This document shows, one piece after another, positions 57,337 through 64,000 of a stretch of 64,000 nt of DNA (its first letter is position 1; every line of letters begins with the position of its first letter). The notes under the pieces were generated by a model. That model did no database searches and was not told the origin of the DNA. It worked only from the letters and a program-made list of their open reading frames with translations. This stretch comes from Blattabacterium cuenoti (lineage in GTDB: Bacteria; Bacteroidota; Bacteroidia; Flavobacteriales; Blattabacteriaceae), in the NCBI RefSeq assembly GCF_014252355.1, contig NZ_CP059217.1, positions 124,001 to 188,000 on the forward strand, in the 5' to 3' direction. The position numbers were made by a program, and so were the translations under genes.

Positions 57337-59811
57337 TTATTCATGAATAATTTGAAATACTTTTTCTACAATATCATCAACAGATGGTTTGGAAAAATAA
57401 TCTCCATCTGATCCATAAGGTGGTCTATGTTCTTTTGCTGTTAAAGTCATAGGAGGACTATCTAAATAATAATATCCTTTTTGTTCTTCTATTATTTTTT
57501 GTAAAATATAAGCAGATGCTCCACCTGGCACATCTTCATCTACAATCAACAATCTATTAGTTTTTTTTAAACTTTTTATTATATCTTGTCTAATATCAAA
57601 AGGTAACAATGATTGAACATCAATAACTTCTGTATGTATATTCATTTTATATAACTCATCTGATGCTTCTTGAACAATTCTCCAGGTAGATCCATAAGTA
57701 ACAATAGTAATGTCTGATCCAATTCTTGTTTTATCCACAATTCCTATAGGAGTTTTAAATTCACCTAAATTAATTGGTAATTTTTCTTTTAATCTATAAC
57801 CATTTAAGCATTCAATTACTAAAGCTGGATCATCACTAGTGATCAATAAATTATAAAATCCAGCTGCTTTTAACATATTTCTTGGAACCAAAATCAAAAT
57901 ACCTCTTAAATAATTAATAATTCCACCCATAGGAGATCCAGAATGCCAAATACCTTCTAATCGATGTCCTCTAGTACGAATAATAACTGGAGATTTTTGT
58001 CCACCTTTTGTTCTATATTGCAAACTAGCAAGATCATCACTCATAATCTGTAATGCATATAAGATATAATCTAAATATTGTATTTCGACTATAGGACGAA
58101 GGCCTCTCATTGCTAAACCAATACCTTGGCCTAAAATAGTAGCTTCACGTATTCCAGTATCAAAAATACGAGTTTTTCCATATTTTTTTTGCAATCCTTC
58201 TAATCCTTGATTAACATCCCCTATTTTTCCAACATCTTCTCCAAAAATTAATAATTCTGGATACATTTCTAATAATTTATCAAAATTATCTCTAAGCAAA
58301 ATTCTTCCATCTACCTCCTCTACTACCAGATTATTATCTTTTGTATTAATCGTATTATTGTAAATAGGCAAAACTTCTTTGATCTTAGAAGAAGACTTTT
58401 TAGAAATACTATATAAATTAGATGAATAATTATGTTGTTCTTGGTTTATTGTTTTTTTATACCAATTTAAAAAACATTTTTTTTGATGAGATTGTTTATC
58501 CGGCAAACAATATATAGAATTACGTATTATTTGAAATATAGATTTTTTTGTATATACATTATGATTCATATCTAATTTTTCCATTTTTTTGATATTCATT
58601 TTAATTGGTGATGTTATATTAAAAGGATATTCAAATTTTAATTTATATAACTGTTCAATGGCTTCATCCCTAAATTTTTCTATTGGATATTTAAATTGCA
58701 TCCAAGCTTTTTCTTGTTCTTGTTTAACATATCTTTTGGATTCTAAATCAATTTTATCTAAAGTCTGAACATCAGATATATTTTTAAATTGACCTGATTC
58801 TGTTTCAAATTGAAGATTTAAAATCCAATCACGAAATTTTTTTATTCCATCATTTTTTATTTCCCATTGTAAACGTTCTTTAGATTTATATCGTTCATGT
58901 GAAGAAGATGTTGAATGTCCTTGCGGCTGAGTCAAATCAGTAACATGAATAATTACTGGAACATGTTCATGACGAGCTATTTTATTAGCATTACTATATG
59001 TTTTTATCAAATCCATATAATTATATCCACTAACACGAAATATTTCTAATCCTTTTCCTTGTTTATTTCTTTTAAATCCATATAAAAGATCACTTAGATA
59101 TTTTTTTGAAAATTGATATTTGTTAGGAACGGATATTCCATATTCATCATCCCATATAGAAAGTATAATTGGAATTTGAAGTACAGATGCCGAATTAATT
59201 GTTTCCCAAAATAATCCTTCAGAAATTCCAGCATTACCAATTGTTCCAAATGCTACCTCATTTCCTCCATTAGAAAATTTTTTATGTGTTGTGTGTAAAA
59301 TTTTTAAATCTTTATAAATTTTAGAAGCTTGTGCTAATCCTAATAATCTAGGCATTTGAGATGCAATTGAAGAAACATCAGCACTAGAATTTTTTCTATT
59401 CATTAAATTATGCCATATTCCATCCTCTTTTAATAATCTTGTTCCAAAATGTGATGACATCATTCTTCCGGAAGAAATTGGTTCAAATTTCAAATCAGAA
59501 TTAGCATATAACTGAGAGAAAAAATTATGTATAGTTAAAGCACCAATAGCTATCATAAAGGTTTGATCTCTATAATATCCAGAACGAAAATCTCCATTTT
59601 CAAAACTTTTTGCCATCACTAATTGAGGAATCTCTTTTCCATCTCCAAAAATTCCAAATTTAGCTTTTCCATTTAGAACTTCTTTTCGTCCTAAAATACT
59701 TGTTTCTCTACTAATTCTAGCTATTTTATAATCATTTAAAATAACTTGTTGAAATAGTTCAAAAGAACTATTTGAAAAATAATATTTAATAATTTTTTTA
59801 TTCATTATCAT
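57337..59811 (-). CDS. 2-oxoacid dehydrogenase E1, alpha and beta subunits fused
   Basis: 824 residues joining two normally separate chains. Residues about 1-345 are the E1-alpha TPP domain, with the cofactor segment GNAGISEGLFWETIN and IWDDEYGISVPN (here GNA replaces the usual GDG). A less conserved linker, Lys/Ser-rich, runs about 345-490. From about 495 is the E1-beta domain (RILLRDNFDKLLEMYPELLI, then FGEDVGKIGDVNQGLEGLQKK, the RGHRLEGIWHSGSPMGGI loop, VDEDVPGGASAYI). Two ATGs (MIMNKK) begin it. Which 2-oxoacid it oxidises is uncertain: flavobacterial homologues are annotated as branched-chain (2-oxoisovalerate) or other E1 enzymes. E2 and E3 are not in the window. Confidence 0.9.
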   Translation of the reverse strand: MIMNKKIIKYYFSNSSFELFQQVILNDYKIARISRETSILGRKEVLNGKAKFGIFGDGKEIPQLVMAKSFENGDFRSGYYRDQTFMIAIGALTIHNFFSQLYANSDLKFEPISSGRMMSSHFGTRLLKEDGIWHNLMNRKNSSADVSSIASQMPRLLGLAQASKIYKDLKILHTTHKKFSNGGNEVAFGTIGNAGISEGLFWETINSASVLQIPIILSIWDDEYGISVPNKYQFSKKYLSDLLYGFKRNKQGKGLEIFRVSGYNYMDLIKTYSNANKIARHEHVPVIIHVTDLTQPQGHSTSSSHERYKSKERLQWEIKNDGIKKFRDWILNLQFETESGQFKNISDVQTLDKIDLESKRYVKQEQEKAWMQFKYPIEKFRDEAIEQLYKLKFEYPFNITSPIKMNIKKMEKLDMNHNVYTKKSIFQIIRNSIYCLPDKQSHQKKCFLNWYKKTINQEQHNYSSNLYSISKKSSSKIKEVLPIYNNTINTKDNNLVVEEVDGRILLRDNFDKLLEMYPELLIFGEDVGKIGDVNQGLEGLQKKYGKTRIFDTGIREATILGQGIGLAMRGLRPIVEIQYLDYILYALQIMSDDLASLQYRTKGGQKSPVIIRTRGHRLEGIWHSGSPMGGIINYLRGILILVPRNMLKAAGFYNLLITSDDPALVIECLNGYRLKEKLPINLGEFKTPIGIVDKTRIGSDITIVTYGSTWRIVQEASDELYKMNIHTEVIDVQSLLPFDIRQDIIKSLKKTNRLLIVDEDVPGGASAYILQKIIEEQKGYYYLDSPPMTLTAKEHRPPYGSDGDYFSKPSVDDIVEKVFQIIHE

Positions 59812-59916
59812 AATGAATACTAATTGTTTAGTATAAAACTTTGTATTTTAATTATAACTAATAATATTTTGTTATTTATATTTAAGCAACAAGATAATAA
59901 AATGATCCATTAATTA

Positions 59917-60339
59917 ATGAATAATATAACATTTTCCGTAATTAAACCAGATGCAGTTCAAAATGGATATACAATTTCTATTTTATTTAAAATTGAAAGA
60001 TCTGGATTTCAAATAATAGCAATGAAAATGATGCAAATTTCTCAACAAATAGCAAAAAAATTTTATCAAGAACATAAAAATTATTGTTATTTTGAGTCGT
60101 TAATTACATTCATGTCTTCTGGGCCAATAGTTCCTATAATATTAAAAAAAGAAAACGCAGTAAAAGATTTTAGAATTTTAATGGGAAATAAAAATCCACT
60201 TTATGCAGAAAATGGAACTATACGTAAATTATATGCACAATCATTAGAAAGAAATGCTATTCATGGATCAGATAAAAATGAAAATGTTTATAAAGAATAT
60301 CCATTTTATTTTTCTGATCAAGAAATTTTTTTCAAGTAA
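59917..60339 (+). CDS. ndk: Nucleoside diphosphate kinase
   Basis: 140 residues, balances NTP and dNTP pools. The N-terminal FSVIKPDAVQNG with the nucleotide-binding Lys, the middle KKFYQEHKNYCYFESLITFM with a Tyr/Phe stack, and the active-site motif NAIHGSDKNENV carrying the phosphorylated His are intact. ATG at 59917. Divergent from the E1 gene across a 105-nt AT-rich spacer in which I saw no clear box. 26 nt upstream of lemA. Confidence 0.96.
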   Translation: MNNITFSVIKPDAVQNGYTISILFKIERSGFQIIAMKMMQISQQIAKKFYQEHKNYCYFESLITFMSSGPIVPIILKKENAVKDFRILMGNKNPLYAENGTIRKLYAQSLERNAIHGSDKNENVYKEYPFYFSDQEIFFK

Positions 60340-60365
60340 ATTAAATTCAAAAAAATTAATTAAAA

Positions 60366-60968
60366 ATGAAAAAATTTTTTATAACATTCATTTTTTCTAT
60401 AGTAATTTTTATAGTAATAATAAGCATATGGAGTACAATAACATATAATAATCTTGTTAAATTAAATGAAAATATTAGAACACAATGGAGTCAAGTTGAA
60501 ACAGTTTATCAAAGAAGATTAGATCTTATTCCTAATTTAGTAAATATAGTCAAAGGGTCTGGAGAATTTGAAAAAGAAACTCTTTTAAAAATTGTTGAAT
60601 CTAGATCCAGAGCTATTTCATCAAATATTAATACAAAAGATTTAAATCAATATCAAATCAATAAATATCAACAAGAACAAGAACAAATAAATAAAAGTAT
60701 CAATAAATTATTAATAATAATAGAACAATATCCCAATTTAAAATCAACAAGAAATTTTTACGAATTACAAAATCAATTAGAAGGAACCGAAAACAGGATA
60801 AATGTAGAAAGAAATCAATTTAATGAAGAAGTAAATCAATTTAATTCTTATAGAAATTCATTTCCAAAAAATTTTGTTGCAAATTTATTTTATCAATTTA
60901 AAGAAAAAGGATATTTCAAATCTCAAATGGGATCAGAAACAACACCTATTATAAATTTTTATAATTAA
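60366..60968 (+). CDS. lemA: LemA family protein
   Basis: 200 residues, a membrane-tethered coiled-helix protein of unsettled function. One N-terminal transmembrane segment (about 4-25, ITFIFSIVIFIVIISIWSTI) is followed by the family signature TYNNLVKLNENIRTQWSQVE, then YQRRLDLIPNLVNIVKGSGE. The rest is charged helices with a Gln/Asn-rich stretch, and the family LEGTENRINVERNQFNEEVN block near 138. It sits 11 nt before the TPM gene, the usual lemA-TPM pairing in Bacteroidetes. Confidence 0.93.
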   Translation: MKKFFITFIFSIVIFIVIISIWSTITYNNLVKLNENIRTQWSQVETVYQRRLDLIPNLVNIVKGSGEFEKETLLKIVESRSRAISSNINTKDLNQYQINKYQQEQEQINKSINKLLIIIEQYPNLKSTRNFYELQNQLEGTENRINVERNQFNEEVNQFNSYRNSFPKNFVANLFYQFKEKGYFKSQMGSETTPIINFYN

Positions 60969-60979
60969 AATTATACATA

Positions 60980-61768
60980 ATGAATAAATACTTTATAAAA
61001 ATTATTGTTTTATTATTTATATTTTTTAATATGATTATTGTTAATGGCGTACAAATATTTAAAATTCCTAATCCTCCAGATACAATATATCCTATTAATG
61101 ATTATGAAGGAATTTTAAATATCGATCAAATCAATCAATTAAATAATAAACTTCTTAAATATTATAAACAATATTCTACTGAAATATTAATTGCTATAAT
61201 AAATAATTCTTATGGTGAAGATTTAAATTTACTAGCTGCTAAATGGGGAAATAAATGGAAAATAGGAAAAAAAAATAATGGAATAATAATTCTTTTATCT
61301 ATTAAAGAAAATAAAATATCAATACAAAATGGATATAGAATAGAACCATATATTACTGATTTCTTAACAAGAAAAATATTAGACAAAATTCGACCTTTTT
61401 TAGTAAAAAAATTATATTTTAAATCTCTAAATATAATTATTGATGATATTAATCAAATTTTAAAAAATAAACAATACAAATACAATAATAAATTGACTAA
61501 TAAACATCATCAACACCATTATTATACTAACACATGGTATAGATATATATTTCTAAGTATATTATTATTATTATTTTTTTGTAGAAAATCACAACAATTT
61601 ACGAATATGTTTTGTAATCCTTTGTTATTAGAATTATTTTTAGAACCTTTTTTTTTCAAAAAACAAATAAAATCAAAATATGAAAAAGAAGATAATTTTG
61701 ATGGATTTGGAGAAGGAGAAGAAGGAGGAGGAAATTTTGGTGGAGGTGGATCAGAAATAAATTGGTAA
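60980..61768 (+). CDS. TPM-domain (YgcG-type) membrane protein
   Basis: 262 residues. A signal peptide or anchor is at 1-24 (IKIIVLLFIFFNMIIVNGV). The TPM domain (about 35-165) has PINDYEGILNIDQINQL, the LLAAKWGNKWKIGKKNNGII motif and IQNGYRIEPYITD. A transmembrane segment follows (about 189-205, YRYIFLSILLLLFF), and the protein ends in a low-complexity Gly-rich tail (GEGEEGGGNFGGGGSE) typical of the family. The role is proposed to be in photosystem repair in plants and unknown in bacteria. The stop is 5 nt from the convergent valS end. Confidence 0.9.
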   Translation: MNKYFIKIIVLLFIFFNMIIVNGVQIFKIPNPPDTIYPINDYEGILNIDQINQLNNKLLKYYKQYSTEILIAIINNSYGEDLNLLAAKWGNKWKIGKKNNGIIILLSIKENKISIQNGYRIEPYITDFLTRKILDKIRPFLVKKLYFKSLNIIIDDINQILKNKQYKYNNKLTNKHHQHHYYTNTWYRYIFLSILLLLFFCRKSQQFTNMFCNPLLLELFLEPFFFKKQIKSKYEKEDNFDGFGEGEEGGGNFGGGGSEINW

Positions 61769-61773
61769 ATTAA

Positions 61774-64000
61774 TTATTTATAATTTTTTAAATACTCATT
61801 AAAATAATGTATTTGATTGATTATATCTTTTTCTTTTTTTTTCTCTTTATACAAAACTTGTTTAGGAACGGATTGAATATATTTTTTATTTGAAAGATTT
61901 TCTTGTATCATTAATAAAAAATTTTTTAAATACAATATTTTATTTTCAATTTTGGTAATTTGTAAATTGGTTAATTTTTCTAAATTAGAAGATATATCTG
62001 GTTCTATAGAATGTAAAAAAAAATTTGTTTTTTCTAAACAAAATGAAAATAATTTACTATTTTTAGGCCTATATGATATATGTTGAATTTTAGATAAATT
62101 GGCTAATTTTAATACTAATGAATAATATTTTTCTTCATCATTTTTATTATTATAAAATAAACTCAGATTATTTTTATTAGATATATTAGCCATATTTTTA
62201 ATATCTCTAATCTTTGAAATTAATTTAAACAATTTATCAAATACATATAATAATTTTTTATCATAAACACTTTTATTTGGCCAGGAAGAAATTATCAAAG
62301 CTTCTTTCACTGTTCGTGGTTTTAAAAAATTCCAAATTTCTTCTGTTATAAATGGCATATAAGGGTGTAATAACTTTAATAAAAGTTCAAACCACATTAT
62401 AGTATTACTATATTCTTCTTTAGATATATAATTAGTTTGATCATTTGGTTTTATAATTTCAAGATAAATAGAACAAAAATCATTCCAAATGATTTTATAT
62501 AAAAGCATCAAAGCTTCATTAAGCTGATATTTATTAAATTTGTTATCAAATTGTTCCAAAAATCTATAAAAACTATTATAAAACCATAAAAATCCTATTT
62601 TAGATGCTTCAGGAACATCATTATTTTCTTGAATTTTCCAACTTTTAATTAAACGAAATGCATTCCATATTTTATTGGCAAAATTTCTTCCTTGTAAACA
62701 TATTTTTTCATCAAAATGAAAATCTTTTCCAAAACTTGATTTTAAAATAAGACCCATTCTAACTGCATCTGCTCCATATTTATTAATTAATTTTAAAGAA
62801 TCTGGAAAATTATTTAAAGATTTTGATATTTTTTTATTTTTAGAATCTCGTATTATACCTGTGAAATAAACTGTTTTAAATGGTTTATTTTTTTTAAATA
62901 AATAACTCGCAATAATCATACGGGCTACCCAAAAAAATAATATATCTGAACCTGTTACCAAACTTTCAGTAGGAAAATAATAATTTATTTCTTTATTATT
63001 TGGATTTAAAATACCATTAAATGCAGATATAGGAAGAATCCAAGAAGAAAACCAGGTATCTAATACATCTTTTTCTTGCCAAATAGAATCTTTCTTTAAA
63101 AAAAAATTATTAGATTTTATTTTTGCTAATTCTAGAGCATTATCTAAATTATTAGCAACTACAAAATCATTAAAAGAATTTCCATAATAATAGACAGGAA
63201 GTCTATGTCCCCACCAAAGTTGTCTAGATATATTCCAATCATGAATATTATTCATCCATTTAAAATATAATTTTGTAATTTGTTTTGGCAAAAATTGTAT
63301 TTGACCATTTTTTACTGCATTTATTGCTGAAATAGATAATTCTTTCATTTTTAAAAACCATTGAATAGAAAGTTTTTTTTCTACAATTGATTTTGTTCTT
63401 TCTGAGAATCCTATTTTATGATTAATTTCTTGTTCATAAACAATCATATTATATTTATACAATTCTTTAACAATTTTTTCTCTAGCCTTAAACCTATCTA
63501 ATCCTTTATAATGTAAACATTTATCATTTAAAGACCCATCTTCCTCAAAAATATTAATAATATCCAATGCATGTTTATCAGCAATAATTTTATCTTTCAT
63601 ATCATGAGCTGGAGTAATCTTTAAACAACCTGTTCCAAAATTAGAATTAACAGAATAATCTTGTATAATTGGAATAACTCTATTTACTATAGGAATAATT
63701 ACATTTTTATTATTTATATGATAAAAACGTTCATCTTTCGGATGAAATCCTATTGCTGAATCTCCAAAGATAGTTTCAGGTCGAGTAGTTGCAATATTAA
63801 TAAAATTATTTTCTCCTTTAATTTTATACTTTATGTGATAAAGTTTTGATTGTTGATCTTTATAAAAGACTTCTTCATCAGATATTGTGGTCCTAGCTTC
63901 AGTATCCCAATTTACTACATTATAGCCTCTATATATATATCCTTTTTGATATAAATCTATAAAAATTTTTTGTACAGATTGAGATAACTTATTATCCATA
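61774..64000 (-). CDS. valS: Valyl-tRNA synthetase, 5' end outside window
   Basis: Partial class Ia synthetase: 741 codons are visible from the first in-window Met and the frame runs off the window edge, so the N-terminus with the HIGH motif is missing. The editing (CP1) domain is seen with NIATTRPETIFGDSAIGFHP and TGCLKITPAHDMKDKIIA, the catalytic end with DTWFSSWILPIS, and the KMSKS-type loop as KNKKISKSLNNFPDSLKLI. The anticodon domain (HPYMPFITEEIWNFL) and a short C-terminal coiled coil close it. Full-length ValS is about 870 residues, so about 130 are missing at the 5' side. Confidence 0.95.
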   Translation of the reverse strand, partial: MDNKLSQSVQKIFIDLYQKGYIYRGYNVVNWDTEARTTISDEEVFYKDQQSKLYHIKYKIKGENNFINIATTRPETIFGDSAIGFHPKDERFYHINNKNVIIPIVNRVIPIIQDYSVNSNFGTGCLKITPAHDMKDKIIADKHALDIINIFEEDGSLNDKCLHYKGLDRFKAREKIVKELYKYNMIVYEQEINHKIGFSERTKSIVEKKLSIQWFLKMKELSISAINAVKNGQIQFLPKQITKLYFKWMNNIHDWNISRQLWWGHRLPVYYYGNSFNDFVVANNLDNALELAKIKSNNFFLKKDSIWQEKDVLDTWFSSWILPISAFNGILNPNNKEINYYFPTESLVTGSDILFFWVARMIIASYLFKKNKPFKTVYFTGIIRDSKNKKISKSLNNFPDSLKLINKYGADAVRMGLILKSSFGKDFHFDEKICLQGRNFANKIWNAFRLIKSWKIQENNDVPEASKIGFLWFYNSFYRFLEQFDNKFNKYQLNEALMLLYKIIWNDFCSIYLEIIKPNDQTNYISKEEYSNTIMWFELLLKLLHPYMPFITEEIWNFLKPRTVKEALIISSWPNKSVYDKKLLYVFDKLFKLISKIRDIKNMANISNKNNLSLFYNNKNDEEKYYSLVLKLANLSKIQHISYRPKNSKLFSFCLEKTNFFLHSIEPDISSNLEKLTNLQITKIENKILYLKNFLLMIQENLSNKKYIQSVPKQVLYKEKKKEKDIINQIHYFNEYLKNYK

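Noticed and set aside
59812-59916. Promoter or RNA element in the E1-ndk divergent spacer
   Set aside because: No TAnnTTTG box or stable hairpin could be supported; AT-rich only.
60254-60448. 64-codon plus-strand open frame
   Set aside because: Overlaps the ndk 3' end and lemA 5' end in another frame; both real genes explain the region.
1-64000. Mobile elements, CRISPR arrays, phage or toxin-antitoxin modules
   Set aside because: No transposase, integrase, repeat-spacer pattern or toxin-like gene seen on either strand.

Overview
The window is about 64 kb of very AT-rich DNA, densely packed with short spacers, and reads as the reduced chromosome of a Bacteroidetes (Flavobacteriales) insect endosymbiont. 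The best match I recognise is Blattabacterium, the cockroach symbiont. The basis is a fused urease UreAB plus UreC, flavobacterial versions of AccD, PurB, RuvB and a fused E1 alpha/beta dehydrogenase, many lysine/asparagine-rich proteins, long poly(A) runs, and almost no mobile or accessory DNA. The genus is an inference from gene content, not from a marker-gene comparison.

Layout. 1-1.2 kb: truncated SpoU methyltransferase (-), a dCMP deaminase gene broken by a poly(A) frameshift (+), and tRNA-Leu(CAA). 1.2-3.6 kb: ureC and ureAB (-). 3.8-8.5 kb: threonine operon thrA-thrB-thrC (+). 8.5-9.3 kb: thyA (-). 9.4-15.2 kb: prs, rplY, tadA, a 39-codon membrane microprotein, aroB, gyrA (+). 15.2-17.4 kb: prc (-). 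17.5-33.7 kb: ruvB, then purA-purB-purL-purE-purC-purF-purM-purN-purH-purD-guaA (+), a nearly complete purine pathway. 33.7-35.6 kb: accD and fbaA (-). 35.7-41.7 kb: a shortened RecB/UvrD-type helicase (+), lipA (-), and NIF3, a coiled-coil protein and a thioredoxin-fold protein (+). 41.7-45.6 kb: nrnA-like, cca, tsaC, dapD (-). 45.7-46.6 kb: ruvX and def (+). 46.6-52.9 kb: glpD-glpK-glpF-thrS-infC-rpmI-rplT, read on the minus strand. 53.1-59.8 kb: E1 fusion, ilvE, argS, ffh (-). 59.9-61.8 kb: ndk, lemA and a TPM-domain protein (+). 61.8-64 kb: valS (-), cut by the window end.

How the genes fit together. Urease releases ammonia from urea. Threonine (thrABC), lysine/diaminopimelate (dapD), branched-chain amino acid (ilvE) and aromatic (aroB) genes are what one expects of a nitrogen-recycling nutritional symbiont. 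prs supplies PRPP to the purine cluster. Glycerol uptake and oxidation (glpFKD), class II aldolase and a 2-oxoacid dehydrogenase E1 suggest central carbon use. The rest is basic translation, replication, repair and secretion machinery.

No stretch longer than about 300 bases lacks a gene. I found no insertion sequence, prophage, CRISPR array, integron or convincing rho-independent terminator. I did not find an undescribed multi-gene system. The most interesting signals are reductive: the poly(A)-interrupted dCMP deaminase, a threonyl-tRNA synthetase lacking its editing half, an infC whose real start is a non-AUG (AUU) codon, a helicase without its nuclease domain, and Cys-less zinc-ribbon proteins.
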